Source: Pseudomonas sp. R76
GTDB taxonomy: Bacteria > Pseudomonadota > Gammaproteobacteria > Pseudomonadales > Pseudomonadaceae
NCBI RefSeq assembly: GCF_009834565.1
Contig: NZ_CP019428.1
Span: 5,642,001 to 5,706,000, forward strand
Direction of reading: 5' to 3'
DNA: 64,000 nt
Of the stretch, positions 17,955 through 27,394 are shown piece after piece. Positions within the stretch are counted from its first letter, which is position 1, and each line of letters opens with the position of its first letter. The translations under genes and the position numbers were made by a program. Below the pieces are notes generated by a model. It did not search any database. It saw only the letters and a program-made list of their open reading frames with translations, and was not told the origin of the DNA.

Positions 17955-18693
17955 CTCACGACCTCTAAAGCAGCTTGCGCAATGCAGTTGGGTTTTGATC
18001 GCCAACACTTCACCCTGCCAAGGGTTGGCATTTCTCTTCGATTGAATAAGAGCCTGCCCGGCACGCCATAAATGGACGTTTCACGGACCTGCGGTGAGTT
18101 CTTATTCGATTTCGTGGTTAAAGGCCTTGTTACAGACCAATTCCATTTGGTGCGGATAGTTGAAAGGCTTGCCGGAACCTGGGGTCGCACAGAGCCATCC
18201 ATCTGCCCCTCGACCGCTCCAATGCTCAAATATTGAACAGCACCGGACATTCAGTGCGGGCGATTGTAGTTAGCTAGCGATGTATAAACCATGTCTTATA
18301 AAGAAATAATTTTTATCGATTCCAGCAACAATCCTTCACCAATCTTGCAAAGGTTCGGGATCTTATCGTGTTCGATTCTCAACAAAAACCACAAAAATTG
18401 CCGTGTTATTGCGTAAAGCACCACAGCCCTTACAGCTTGTAAGGGCATGCAAAACGGATCCAAGTCCCCATAAAACAAGGCATTCGGACATCACCGATTG
18501 GCTCGGACTGCGCGACATTCGTGGCATCGCTCAAACGACGAACTGACAGCACATCTTGGCGGTTTTATGCAAATTTAAGCGGTGGCTCGGTGCGTCAGAA
18601 ACGTCCTGCGACAGTGTCCGTGTGACAACATGTCGCACGCTGCGCGCACCTGATCTTGTCCTTCGTCACGCCCCTTTCACAAATCCCTACATA
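17955..18693. other. Long non-coding region upstream of cyoA
   Basis: About 740 bp without a convincing gene. It must hold the cyo promoter. Visible structures are the palindrome TGCCAAGGGTTGGCA at 18016-18030, an inverted pair around TTGAATAAGAG (18042-18052) and GTTCTTATTC (18098-18107), and a hairpin GCCCTTAC-AGCTT-GTAAGGGC at 18426-18446. I found no clear ANR site (TTGAT-N4-ATCAA) and no T-run after the hairpin. Confidence 0.6.
18016..18030. promoter_or_regulatory. Palindrome in cyo leader, possible operator
   Basis: TGCCAA-GGG-TTGGCA is a perfect 6-bp inverted repeat 62-76 bp upstream of the cyoA start codon. It could bind a dimeric regulator. No regulator is assigned. Confidence 0.35.
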
Positions 18694-18736
18694 CAAAAAC
18701 GCCCCGTCCTTCCTTGAATGAAGAACGGGGCGTTTC
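18694..18736 (-). terminator. Rho-independent terminator after dsbB
   Basis: Stem ACGCCCCGT / ACGGGGCGT with a loop of about 16 nt and a T-run on the minus strand, 12-50 bp beyond the dsbB stop. Confidence 0.8.
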
Positions 18737-18747
18737 AGTGAGTCGGG

Positions 18748-19254
18748 TCAGGCCTTGCGTTGGCGATTCCGATAGATGCCCAGTGGCACCAGGATCACCG
18801 TCAGCACGAACGCCACCAGCGCCCATTGCGCCAGGGACAAGCCCAGGATCGGCGGATACGGCGTGCTGCAGAAGCCGTCCACCTGGAAGCCCAGCGGGAA
18901 CACCTTGGCCAGTGGCAACTCATCGACGATCGGTTGCAGCACGTCGATACCGCAGCTGACCTCGGGGAAGAACTGGGTGTACACGTGATGACCCGCCGCC
19001 GCCACGCCGCCCAGGGCACTGATGACCACCAGCCCTTCAAACAGGGTGACCGCGCCTTTGGTGCGCATGGCGGCGCCGATGAAGGCGAAGACCGCGATCA
19101 ACAGCAACGCATACCGTTGCAGGATGCACAGCGGGCACGGCGCCTCGCCCAACACCACTTGCATGTACAGCGCACCGCCGATCAGCGCCAGGCAGATGAT
19201 GCCCAGCAACACCAGAAAGCGCCGCTCCCTGCCTAAACGCAATTCGTCACTCAT
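18748..19254 (-). CDS. dsbB: Disulfide bond formation protein B
   Basis: A 168-residue inner-membrane protein with four helices that reoxidises DsbA and passes electrons to quinones. Both catalytic cysteine pairs are present: C40/C43 in CPLC and C101/C129 in the second periplasmic loop. The ATG at 19254 (MSDELRLG) follows AAGGGAAACGGGG. In pseudomonads dsbB often sits beside cyo, linking it to the quinone pool. Confidence 0.95.
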   Translation of the reverse strand: MSDELRLGRERRFLVLLGIICLALIGGALYMQVVLGEAPCPLCILQRYALLLIAVFAFIGAAMRTKGAVTLFEGLVVISALGGVAAAGHHVYTQFFPEVSCGIDVLQPIVDELPLAKVFPLGFQVDGFCSTPYPPILGLSLAQWALVAFVLTVILVPLGIYRNRQRKA

Positions 19255-19369
19255 CCCCGTTTCCCTTTGCCTGATTATGGTTGTGCCTGATGGGCGCAAG
19301 TTTACACACAGGAAGTGGTTAAAACATTGGGGGGTTAACGGCGGATTAATCTGGAGGAATAGAGAAACA

Positions 19370-19463
19370 AATGTGGGAGCGGGCTTGCTCGCGAAGGCGG
19401 CGTGTCAGTCGACTTATAAGTGACTGATCCACCGCTTTCGCGAGCAAGCCCGCTCCCACATTT
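19370..19463. repeat. REP doublet
   Basis: Inverted GTGGGAGCGGGCTTGCTCGC arms around a 45-bp spacer, between dsbB and the convergent-facing end of hmp. Same class as the element at 12222. Confidence 0.9.
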
Positions 19464-19486
19464 GGCCGGTGTTGTTGCCGGAAAAA

Positions 19487-20668
19487 TTATTCCAGGGCCG
19501 ATGCCGGGCCGAAGAATTCGTAGCGCGCCTGGCTATCAGGGACGCCCAAAGCCTTCAGGTGGCGTTTGATGGCGGCCATGAAGCCTTTAGGGCCGAGGAA
19601 GTAGGCGTCCAGGTCGCGCTGTTCGGGCAACCAGGCTGCCAGTTGCTCCTGGCTCAGCATCCCAACCTTGTCCGCCGCCGGGCTCACGCCATCGTCTTCG
19701 GCGTAGCAGTAGAAGCGCTTGAGCTGCGGGTGCTTGGCCGCCAGGGTGTCCACCCAGTCACGGAACGCATGCACGCCGCCGTTACGCGCGCAGTGGATAA
19801 AGTGCACCGGGCGCTCGCTGGCCAGGGCTGCTTCGAGCATCGGCAAAGTCGGTGTGATGCCCACCCCGCCGCTGATCAGCACCAGCGGTTTGTCGCTGGC
19901 CGCCAGGGTGAACTCGCCGGAGGGCGGGAACAGGTCAAGGGTGGCGCCGACGTGCATCTGGTCATGCAGGTAGTTGGACACTCGCCCACCCGCCTCGCGC
20001 TTGACGCTGATGCGGTACACGCCCGCGTCACTCAAGGCGGACAGGGAATAGTTGCGGCGCACCTCCTCGCCCTCCAGCACCAGCCTCATGCCGATGTACT
20101 GGCCTGGCGCGGCGGCCAGGATCGGGCCGTTATCCACCGGGGCGAAGTAGAACGAGATGATTTCGTCGCTCTCCTCCACGCGTTTCACCAAAAGGAACGG
20201 CCGCGCACCACGCCAGCCGCCCGGGGCCTGGGCCTTTTCGTCGTAGATCACGGCTTCGGCGCCGATCAGGATCTCGGCCAGCTGGCCGTAGGCGGCGCCC
20301 CAGGCACTCATCACCTCAGGCGTGGCGATCTCGCTGCCCAGCACTTCAGAGATGGCACGCAGCAGGCACGCGCCCACAATCGGGTAGTGCTCCGGCAGGA
20401 TCTGCAACGCCACGTGCTTGTTGATGATCTTGGCCACCAGGTCGCCCAACTGGTCGAGCTGGTCGATATGCCGCGCGTACATCAGCACGCCGTTGGCCAG
20501 GGCGCGGGGTTGGTCGCCGCTGGCTTGGTGGGCCTGGTTGAACAGCGGGCGAACCTCGGGGTACTCGCTGAGCATCATCCGGTAAAAATGCGTGATCAAT
20601 GCTTCGCCGCCGCTTTCCAGCAGGGGCACAGTGGATTTGACGATGGCACGGTCTTGGGCACTTAGCAT
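19487..20668 (-). CDS. hmp: Flavohaemoglobin (nitric oxide dioxygenase)
   Basis: A 393-residue cytoplasmic enzyme that oxidises nitric oxide to nitrate with NAD(P)H and oxygen. Residues 1-140 are the globin domain. Residues 150-260 are the FAD domain (RNYSLSALSDAG), and the rest binds NAD (LISGGVGITPTLPMLEAAL). Also called fhp in Pseudomonas. It is divergent from norR, and the 147-bp gap carries a sigma54-like promoter and NorR-type sites, so induction by nitric oxide is expected. Confidence 0.96.
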   Translation of the reverse strand: MLSAQDRAIVKSTVPLLESGGEALITHFYRMMLSEYPEVRPLFNQAHQASGDQPRALANGVLMYARHIDQLDQLGDLVAKIINKHVALQILPEHYPIVGACLLRAISEVLGSEIATPEVMSAWGAAYGQLAEILIGAEAVIYDEKAQAPGGWRGARPFLLVKRVEESDEIISFYFAPVDNGPILAAAPGQYIGMRLVLEGEEVRRNYSLSALSDAGVYRISVKREAGGRVSNYLHDQMHVGATLDLFPPSGEFTLAASDKPLVLISGGVGITPTLPMLEAALASERPVHFIHCARNGGVHAFRDWVDTLAAKHPQLKRFYCYAEDDGVSPAADKVGMLSQEQLAAWLPEQRDLDAYFLGPKGFMAAIKRHLKALGVPDSQARYEFFGPASALE

Positions 20669-20707
20669 GGCAGACTCCTAAGTCTTTTTACTGATTGCCC
20701 TTCTCTA

Positions 20708-20724
20708 CTCAGTATTCGTGCCAA
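20708..20724 (-). promoter_or_regulatory. Sigma54-type -24/-12 promoter for hmp
   Basis: On the minus strand TTGGCACGAATACTGAG gives a perfect -24 element (TTGGCACG) and a weaker -12 element (GG-N10-GA in place of GC). It lies about 40-56 bp from the hmp start codon, as expected for a NorR target. Confidence 0.5.
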
Positions 20725-20749
20725 CTTATAAATCGTTATTTTTCAATGA

Positions 20750-20801
20750 GTTGAGTAACACCTAGTCAATATAACTTCCTACACGATATAGTCATTAGGA
20801 C
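20750..20801. promoter_or_regulatory. Candidate NorR enhancer sites
   Basis: Two sites match the NorR core GT-N7-AC: GTCAATATAAC at 20765-20775 and GTCATTAGGAC at 20791-20801. A shortened version, GTTGAGTAAC, lies at 20750-20759. They are upstream of the hmp promoter and overlap the norR leader, which would also allow autoregulation. Confidence 0.55.
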
Positions 20802-20815
20802 TACAAGGAGTCATT

Positions 20816-22363
20816 ATGACTGCACAATCCCTGCTCACCACCCTACTGCCGCTGGTCGCCGACCTGTCCCGCGAGCTGCCCGAAGGCGAGCGCTACCGGC
20901 GCCTGCTGCAAGCCATGCGCGCCCTGCTGCCGTGCGACGCAGCCGCCTTGTTGCGCCTGGACGGCGAATGGCTGGTGCCACTGGCGGTGGATGGCTTGAG
21001 CGCCGACACCCTTGGCCGGCGCTTCAAGGTCAGCGAGCACCCGCGCTTCGGCGTGCTGCTGAGCAGCCCAGGCCCAACCCGTTTTGACAGCGACAGCGAA
21101 CTGCCCGACCCCTACGACGGCCTGGTTGATGGCCTGCATGGGCACCTGGAGGTGCATGACTGCATGGGCTGCCCGCTGTTTATCGACGACAAACCCTGGG
21201 GCCTGCTGACCCTCGACGCCCTCGACACCGAGCGTTTCGAGCGCGTCGAACTGGATGCCCTGCAAGCCTTCGCCAGCTTGGCTGCGGCCACGGTCAACGT
21301 CGCTGAACGCATCGAGCGCCTGGCGTTGCGCGCCGAAGATGAGCATCAGCGCGCCGAGATCTACCGCCAGGCCAGCGGCCAGCAGCACAAGGAAATGATC
21401 GGCCAGAGCAAGGCACACAAGCACCTGGTCGAGGAAATCAAACTGGTGGGCGGCAGTGACCTGACCGTGTTGATCACCGGCGAAACCGGCGTGGGCAAAG
21501 AGCTGGTGGCCCAGGCCATCCACGCGGCATCGGCCCGCGCGGACAAGCCCTTGATCAGCCTCAACTGCGCCGCCCTGCCGGAAACCCTGGTGGAGAGCGA
21601 GCTGTTCGGGCATGTGCGCGGGGCCTTTACCGGCGCGTTGAACGAGCGCCGTGGCAAGTTCGAGCTGGCCAATGGCGGCACCTTGTTTCTGGACGAAGTG
21701 GGCGAATTGTCGCTGACCGTGCAGGCCAAGCTGCTGCGCGTGCTGCAAAGCGGCCAGTTACAGCGCCTGGGTTCGGACAAGGAACATCAAGTGGACGTGC
21801 GCCTGATCGCCGCGACCAACCGCGACCTGGCCGAAGAAGTGCGCAATGGCCGCTACCGCGCCGACTTCTATCACCGCCTGAGCGTGTACCCGCTGCAAGT
21901 GCCGGCGCTGCGTGAGCGCGGTCGCGATGTGCTGTTGCTGGCGGGGTTTTTCCTCGAACAGAACCGTTCGCGCATGGGCCTGGGCAGCCTGCGCCTGACC
22001 AGCGATGCCCAGGCGGCGCTGCTGGCCTACAACTGGCCGGGCAATGTGCGCGAGCTGGAACATTTGATCGGACGCAGCGCGCTAAAAGCACTGGGAAACT
22101 GTCGCGAACGTCCGAAGATTTTGAGCCTCAGTGCCCAGGACCTGGACCTGCCCCACGTCAGCGCGTCGCCGGCGATCGAAGCACAGGCCGAAACCGCCGC
22201 CGTCGCCACCGGCGACCTGCGCCAGGCCACCGAACACTATCAACGCCAGATCATCAGCGCCTGCCTGGAGCGCCACCAGCACAACTGGGCCAGCGCCGCC
22301 CGCGAACTCGGCCTCGACCGCGCCAACCTGGGCCGAATGGCCAAACGCCTCGGAATGAAATAA
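20816..22363 (+). CDS. norR: Nitric oxide-responsive sigma54 activator NorR
   Basis: A 515-residue enhancer-binding protein. Residues 1-175 form the GAF domain, which in NorR holds a nitric-oxide-sensing iron. Residues 190-425 form the AAA+ domain with Walker A GETGVGKE, the sigma54-contact GAFTGA loop and LFLDEVGEL. The C-terminal Fis-type HTH is NWASAARELGLDRANLGRMA. The ATG follows CAAGGAGTCATT. The divergent hmp gene is its expected target. Confidence 0.95.
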   Translation: MTAQSLLTTLLPLVADLSRELPEGERYRRLLQAMRALLPCDAAALLRLDGEWLVPLAVDGLSADTLGRRFKVSEHPRFGVLLSSPGPTRFDSDSELPDPYDGLVDGLHGHLEVHDCMGCPLFIDDKPWGLLTLDALDTERFERVELDALQAFASLAAATVNVAERIERLALRAEDEHQRAEIYRQASGQQHKEMIGQSKAHKHLVEEIKLVGGSDLTVLITGETGVGKELVAQAIHAASARADKPLISLNCAALPETLVESELFGHVRGAFTGALNERRGKFELANGGTLFLDEVGELSLTVQAKLLRVLQSGQLQRLGSDKEHQVDVRLIAATNRDLAEEVRNGRYRADFYHRLSVYPLQVPALRERGRDVLLLAGFFLEQNRSRMGLGSLRLTSDAQAALLAYNWPGNVRELEHLIGRSALKALGNCRERPKILSLSAQDLDLPHVSASPAIEAQAETAAVATGDLRQATEHYQRQIISACLERHQHNWASAARELGLDRANLGRMAKRLGMK

Positions 22364-22381
22364 GAAGGTCACCACAATTCA

Positions 22382-22490
22382 AATGTGGGAGCGGCGGTGC
22401 GACGATTCGACTTGCTCGCGAATACGGAGTGTCAGCCACTCATTCATCGACTGACACACCGCATTCGCGAGCAAGCCCGCTCCCACATTT
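22382..22490. repeat. REP doublet with 16-bp insertion in left arm
   Basis: The right arm is a normal REP (GAGCAAGCCCGCTCCCACAT). The left arm has CGGTGCGACGATTCGA (22395-22410) inserted between GTGGGAGCGG and CTTGCTCGCG. The same 16-mer, inverted, is in the right arm of the element at 24508-24614. Confidence 0.88.
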
Positions 22491-23402
22491 TTAAACCTGC
22501 TTGGCCTTTAAGACCGGGTTCACAAGCTGAGAGGGCCTAGCCTTGCGAAACACCAACACATTCCCCAACATCACCAACACCAACCCCATCAACGCCGGCG
22601 CCGTCCACTCATACCCCTCGGCAAACGCCGACACATTCAGCGCCACCACCGGAAACAGCACCGTGCAATACGCCGCCCGCTCCGGCCCCATACGCCCCAC
22701 CAGCGTCAGGTACGCGGTAAACCCAATCACCGACCCCGGAATCACCAAGTACCACAGCGCCCCGACATACCGCGCGCTCCAATCCATGTCGAAGGGAATT
22801 CCACGCACCGCGCAATAAGTCGCCAGCATCACCGAGCCATACGCCATGCCCCAGGCATTGGTGGTCAAGGGCTTGAGCCCTGCCTTCTGCTGCAAACTGG
22901 AGAGCATGTTGCCGGCCGAAAAACACATCGTCCCCAACAGCGCCAAGCCCAGGCCCAGCAAGGTCTGCGGGCTGGCGGTATGCCCGACCAACTCAGGCCA
23001 GAACAAAAAGCCCAACCCCAGCAGCCCCAGCGCGCCGCCCATCAACACGTTACGCGCCACCCGCTGGCCAAAAAACACCCGCGCATTGAGCGCGTTCCAC
23101 AGCGTGGCCGTGGAAAACACCACCGCCACCAAACCGCTGGGGATCCACTGGCTGGCCGTCAGAAAGCACATGAAGTTGACGCAAAACAGGCACAAGCCCT
23201 GGGCCAGGCAGATCAGGTGCCCGCGCCGGTTCATCACCTGCAACTTGCGGCTGAGCAGCAACAGCGCAAACAGCACCAACGCCGCCAGGCCAAAGCGATA
23301 GACGATCGACACAGGAATGGCCACGACGCCCAATTGCCATTTAAGCGCGATCCAGGTGGTGCCCCAGATGAGCACGGTGAGTAAATACAGGAAAAGGTTC
23401 AT
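22491..23402 (-). CDS. EamA-family (DMT) transporter
   Basis: A 303-residue membrane protein with ten hydrophobic helices in two EamA repeats (residues 5-135 and 150-285), of the RhaT/YdcZ-like metabolite exporter class. The ATG at 23402 (MNLFLYLLTVLIWGTTW) is the normal start; the 93 open codons before it are not protein-like. It is divergent from an AraC-type regulator that probably controls it. Substrate unknown, commonly amino acids or drugs. Confidence 0.88.
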   Translation of the reverse strand: MNLFLYLLTVLIWGTTWIALKWQLGVVAIPVSIVYRFGLAALVLFALLLLSRKLQVMNRRGHLICLAQGLCLFCVNFMCFLTASQWIPSGLVAVVFSTATLWNALNARVFFGQRVARNVLMGGALGLLGLGFLFWPELVGHTASPQTLLGLGLALLGTMCFSAGNMLSSLQQKAGLKPLTTNAWGMAYGSVMLATYCAVRGIPFDMDWSARYVGALWYLVIPGSVIGFTAYLTLVGRMGPERAAYCTVLFPVVALNVSAFAEGYEWTAPALMGLVLVMLGNVLVFRKARPSQLVNPVLKAKQV

Positions 23403-23539
23403 GGTGGGCTCCGGTGGTTGAGCCACAGTGTCGCCCGCCGCCCCGGGAGCGCTCTTGCATATTCTTGCGCTTTTGTCGGGTGCCGGGATCACAGCAACGG
23501 CGACGCGGAGTAGGATGCAAGGCGTCGGAGAGAACAACC

Positions 23540-24415
23540 ATGCCAGACCTGGAATCGCTGCAAGTCTTTCAAGCCCTAAACCGCTCCCCCAACGCTCGCC
23601 TTGAAGCCTGCGCCGAGCTGGGTGACGGCTTGTCCGCAGCTTTGTGGAGCAACCATCACGACGCCCAGGATTACCAGGCACCTACTCACCACACGTTGTC
23701 CTGCTACATCGGCGGCGGCACCGGCACGTTTCGCCGCGACCAGCCCGGCACCAAGGGCGGCCCCGATAAACTGTGCATCCTGCCGGCCGAGCACCAGTCG
23801 GCGTGGGTGATCAACGGCGAGATTCGCCTGGCCCACGTATATTTCAGCCCGGAGCAATTCGCCCTCGGCTGCGTCACCTTGCTCGACCGCGAACCGCGCG
23901 AACTGCAATTGCGCGAAAGCACCTTTCTTGAAGACGCCAGCCAGGCCCGGCGCTTTCACCAGCTGATCGCCCTCAACTGGCACGAGCCCGCCGAGCGCCT
24001 GCTGACCAGCAGCCTGGCGCATGAAATGCTCAGCCACACCTTGCTCAGCCAAGTCGGCGCACGCGACGGGCTGCGCTTGAAAGGCGGGCTGGCCGCGCAT
24101 CAGCGACGGCTGTTGGTCGACTACATCGACCACCACCTGGAAGACCCGATCAGCCTGGGGCAACTGGCCGGAATGTGCGCGTTGTCCGAATACCATTTCG
24201 CGCGAATGTTCCGCCAAAGCTTCGGCCTGCCGCCCCACCAATACCTGCTGGCACGCCGCCTGGCGCGCGCACAAACCTTGCTGCGCAGCGGCGCCCTGCC
24301 CCTGGCTGAAATCGCCTGGCTATGTGGCTTCTCCAGCGCCAGCCACTTCAGCCAACGCTTCCGCCAAGCCACGGGCGCAACCCCCGGCGAATACCGCCAA
24401 GCCTTCTGCACCTAG
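23540..24415 (+). CDS. AraC-family transcriptional regulator
   Basis: A 291-residue regulator with an N-terminal cupin-like sensing part (residues 30-160) and a C-terminal double HTH (residues 190-285: ISLGQLAGMCALSEYHFARM, then LAEIAWLCGFSSASHFSQRF). The ATG at 23540 gives the expected length. The 137-bp gap to the divergent EamA gene makes that exporter the likely target. The ligand is not known. Confidence 0.9.
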   Translation: MPDLESLQVFQALNRSPNARLEACAELGDGLSAALWSNHHDAQDYQAPTHHTLSCYIGGGTGTFRRDQPGTKGGPDKLCILPAEHQSAWVINGEIRLAHVYFSPEQFALGCVTLLDREPRELQLRESTFLEDASQARRFHQLIALNWHEPAERLLTSSLAHEMLSHTLLSQVGARDGLRLKGGLAAHQRRLLVDYIDHHLEDPISLGQLAGMCALSEYHFARMFRQSFGLPPHQYLLARRLARAQTLLRSGALPLAEIAWLCGFSSASHFSQRFRQATGATPGEYRQAFCT

Positions 24416-24437
24416 CGCACAACCTCAAGCCAACAAA

Positions 24438-24513
24438 GATCAAATGTGTGAGATCAATGTAGAAGATCAATCTAGAAGACCAATGTGGTAGATCAGTGTG
24501 GAAGATCAATGTG
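24438..24513. repeat. 13-bp degenerate tandem repeat running into a REP
   Basis: Copies of GAAGATCAATGTG are at 24462-24474, 24475-24487, 24488-24500 and 24501-24513, with a shorter copy at 24450-24461 and a trace before it. Each differs by one to three bases. The last copy ends in the GTG that begins the neighbouring REP arm. Confidence 0.75.
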
Positions 24514-24614
24514 GGAGCGGGCTTGCCCGCGAAGACGTCAGCCCAGCAAACATTAATATTGACTGACCCACCGCTATCGCGGGCAAGTCGAATCGTCGCA
24601 CCGCCGCTCCCACA
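24508..24614. repeat. REP doublet with 16-bp insertion in right arm
   Basis: The left arm is normal (GTGGGAGCGGGCTTGCCCGC). The right arm contains TCGAATCGTCGCACCG (24588-24603) between GGGCAAG and CCGCTCCCAC, the exact complement of the insertion in the element at 22382-22490. Confidence 0.88.
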
Positions 24615-24641
24615 GGGTTTTGCTCTTAAAGGAGTTTTGCG

Positions 24642-27137
24642 CTACCCCATCAACCCCAACATCTTGGCCTTCGCCACCGCCTGCGTGCGCCGCTCCACAC
24701 CAAGCTTGCTGTGTATACGCCGCGCATGAGTCTTGACCGTGTGCAACGAAATAAACAGCCGATCCGCAATTTCCAGATTGGAGTTACCCAAGGCGATCAA
24801 CTGCAACACTTCCAACTCCCGCTGGCTCAACGGGTTCTCCACCACCCCGGTGGACGACATCTGCGCCTCCAGGCCCAACTCACTCAACAACCCCGGCGAG
24901 CGCAAACGCAGCTCACGAATCGCCTGCTGCACCTGGCAACGCCCCGCCAGCTCCAAACCAGCTTGCAGCGCGCTGCGAGCCAACGCCGGATCCCCCAGTT
25001 GCCAGGCGACCTCGCCCAGCACCAACTGCAATTCAGTTTCCAGGCAGAGCATGCCGCGTTGCCGGGTGGTATCCAACAAGGCCTTCAGCCGCTCAATAGG
25101 TTGCTCGGCACAGCCCAGCTTCACCTCGGCCAGCACCAGCAAATACTCCAGGCGCGGGATGAGTTCCAATGTGGCCGGCGGTGCTTGCTTGGCACAAGGC
25201 CCGCGAAAGTGACGCAGCACCCGACGCACCGCTTCCAGGGTCAATTCGGCGCGGCCCTGCTGCAACCAGAAGTGCCCACTGACCAACAGCAGCACCGCGC
25301 GATACACCGTGTCCGGCACGTGGCGTTGCTGCATCAAGCGCTCGGCCTCGCGCAGTTGAATAAAGGCCTGGGCGTAATCGCCACGATTCGCCGCCAGTAG
25401 CGCCAGGCCGAGAAACCCATACAACACGCGCTTGTCCTGGCTGTGCAGGCACATCGTCAAACCGGCCTCGAAGCACTCGGCGGCCAGGCTGTCCTGCCCC
25501 TGGCGCAACGCCAGGTGCCCACGCCGCAACGCGATCCGCCCCGCCAAAGGCCCGGCCTTGAGTCGCTGGCGAACCAGCATCGCCTGCACATTTTCCAGCA
25601 GGCTTTGCGCCCGATACGGCGCGCCGCGTTGCTCCAGCAATTGCGCGTGATCCAGCTCCAGCAACGCCTCAAGCACTAACGAGCCATGGGCGCGGGCCAG
25701 GCACAGGGCTTCGCGGTTCAAGGCTTGGCCCACGTCCAGTTCACCGCGCAGCAAGGCTTGCTGAGTCAGGCCCGACAGGCACATCAGGCGCGAGGTCCAG
25801 GCGCTGTCGGGCAAGGCTTGCAGCGCCTCCAGGAAATGCTCGCGGGAACGCTCGGCATCGCCGCTCAAATGCAACAGCCAGCCCCATTGCGCCTGCCAGC
25901 GCGCCAGCAGATAACGCTGTTGCGCCGCCGTCGGTTGCGGCGCGAACCGGGCCAGTTGGTCGATACACACGGCCGCCTGGTCGAAGCGCCCGGCAAACAG
26001 CAATGCCGCCGTGACCAAGCCGACCAGTTGCGCCGAGCCGAGCATCAACTCATCGCCATGCTGCTCATGCAGACGCAACAGCAGCACCGCGTTCTGCTGG
26101 CGGAACAGGTCTTCGAAACTGAAGTGTTGCAGCAGGCTCACCGCCACTTCATAGGCTTCGGCCAGCAGCGCCTGTTCGAAGGCGGCCTGCCAGTCCTCTT
26201 GTGTGGTGAACCATTGGCAGGCGCGCCGGTGCCAGCCGCGCTTGGCCGGCCAAGGCTCATCGCGGATTAACTGCGCCAGGGGCGGGAACACCTGCAGCCA
26301 ATCGGTGGTGTCTTCCCACGGCTGGATAAACGCACCGAGCGCTTGCAAATCGCGCAGGTACTGATCGCCGTCGCCCGCACCGAACAGGTGCTCACACAGG
26401 CTCGGATTGAACCGCGGCAAATGCGCCAATACGCGCCAGGCCTCGGCCAGTTCGGCGGGCAAGGTACTGAAGAGTTCGTGTTGCAGGTAGTCGAGCAGGG
26501 TCTTGTCCGGGTGACCGTCGCCCAGCAAAGCGATGCGCACGCCCGCGCACCAGCCGCCGCTGAATTGCATCACGCTGTCGACACTTTGCGCGGGGCCGAG
26601 CAACTGCTGGATTTCCGCAGGGCTGAACATCAACTCACTGCACGCCAATAACTCATCGTCGAGCAGCAGGCGCGGCCAGTTGCACAGCGGGCGCCGCCGC
26701 GTGCCCAGCCACCAGGTCAGCGTCGGGCTGGCGGCGGTGAGCAAGCGGTCGAGCAAGGCGTCCAGTTCGGGGGCGGGCAAGCGACAGAAATCATCAAGGA
26801 ATATCCACGCCGTGGTTTGCCAGCGACTGAGTTCGAGCAGCAAGGTGGCTTCGTCGATAAACGCCAGGCCAAGGTTTTGCGCCAGCCGGGCGCAGAACGC
26901 ATCGGCGCTGAGTACGACGCCATTGAGCGCCAGCCAATACACTTGGCACCCCACCGGCGCCTGCAACGCACACTCGGCGAGCAACGCGCTCTTGCCGCTG
27001 CCGCCCGGCGCGCAGAGCAACTTCACCCTGACCTGCGCCGCGAGCAAAGGCTCGGCCAAGCGTGGGCGCAACAGGTGGTGGGCGGACAGCCGTGGCATGA
27101 ATCCAGGACGGTCCAGGCAGCGTGTCATGGCGGTCAT
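24642..27137 (-). CDS. MalT/AlkS-type large LuxR regulator
   Basis: An 831-residue signal-transducing ATPase regulator. A P-loop is at about residues 43-50 (APGGSGKS), a Walker B-like [10 protein letters not shown] follows, then a long TPR-like helical repeat region, and a C-terminal LuxR HTH ([20 protein letters not shown], then [21 protein letters not shown]). The ATG at 27137 follows AGGATGCAGCA; a TTG ten codons earlier is less likely. The DUF1329 and DUF1302 genes lie just upstream in the same direction, and regulators of this type often control such pairs. The inducer is unknown. Confidence 0.88.
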   Translation of the reverse strand: MTAMTRCLDRPGFMPRLSAHHLLRPRLAEPLLAAQVRVKLLCAPGGSGKSALLAECALQAPVGCQVYWLALNGVVLSADAFCARLAQNLGLAFIDEATLLLELSRWQTTAWIFLDDFCRLPAPELDALLDRLLTAASPTLTWWLGTRRRPLCNWPRLLLDDELLACSELMFSPAEIQQLLGPAQSVDSVMQFSGGWCAGVRIALLGDGHPDKTLLDYLQHELFSTLPAELAEAWRVLAHLPRFNPSLCEHLFGAGDGDQYLRDLQALGAFIQPWEDTTDWLQVFPPLAQLIRDEPWPAKRGWHRRACQWFTTQEDWQAAFEQALLAEAYEVAVSLLQHFSFEDLFRQQNAVLLLRLHEQHGDELMLGSAQLVGLVTAALLFAGRFDQAAVCIDQLARFAPQPTAAQQRYLLARWQAQWGWLLHLSGDAERSREHFLEALQALPDSAWTSRLMCLSGLTQQALLRGELDVGQALNREALCLARAHGSLVLEALLELDHAQLLEQRGAPYRAQSLLENVQAMLVRQRLKAGPLAGRIALRRGHLALRQGQDSLAAECFEAGLTMCLHSQDKRVLYGFLGLALLAANRGDYAQAFIQLREAERLMQQRHVPDTVYRAVLLLVSGHFWLQQGRAELTLEAVRRVLRHFRGPCAKQAPPATLELIPRLEYLLVLAEVKLGCAEQPIERLKALLDTTRQRGMLCLETELQLVLGEVAWQLGDPALARSALQAGLELAGRCQVQQAIRELRLRSPGLLSELGLEAQMSSTGVVENPLSQRELEVLQLIALGNSNLEIADRLFISLHTVKTHARRIHSKLGVERRTQAVAKAKMLGLMG

Positions 27138-27235
27138 TGCTGCATCCTGCTTTTTATTGTTATGCAACCTGGCGCCTACCCTAGTCCTGTGGTCGGCGGT
27201 TGTTGAAGAAGTATTCAGCGGGGTGATTGGCAGGC

Positions 27236-27279
27236 ATAAAAAAGCCGGGATTCCACTCCACCAAAAAGTGGAACCCGGT
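27236..27279 (-). terminator. Terminator of the DUF1302-DUF1329 unit
   Basis: A long stem (GGGTTCCACT / AGTGGAATCCC on the minus strand) followed by GGCTTTTTTA. It separates the outer-membrane gene pair from the regulator gene downstream. Confidence 0.75.
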
Positions 27280-27280
27280 C

Positions 27281-27372
27281 AATGTGGGAGCTGGCTTGCC
27301 TGCGATGGCGCTGGGTCAGCCAGCCCATCTGTGGCAGGTGTACCGCCATCGCAGGCAAGCCAGCTCCCACAG
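27281..27372. repeat. REP doublet, GTGGGAGCTGGCTTGCCTGC subclass
   Basis: Inverted arms of the CTGGCTTGCCTGCGAT type flank a 42-bp spacer, between the DUF1329 stop and its terminator. Confidence 0.9.
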
Positions 27373-27394
27373 GTGATTGCATTTCAATTGAGGA

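Noticed and set aside
24438..24513. CRISPR-like array
   Set aside because: The 13-bp units are directly adjacent with no spacers and no cas genes are near.
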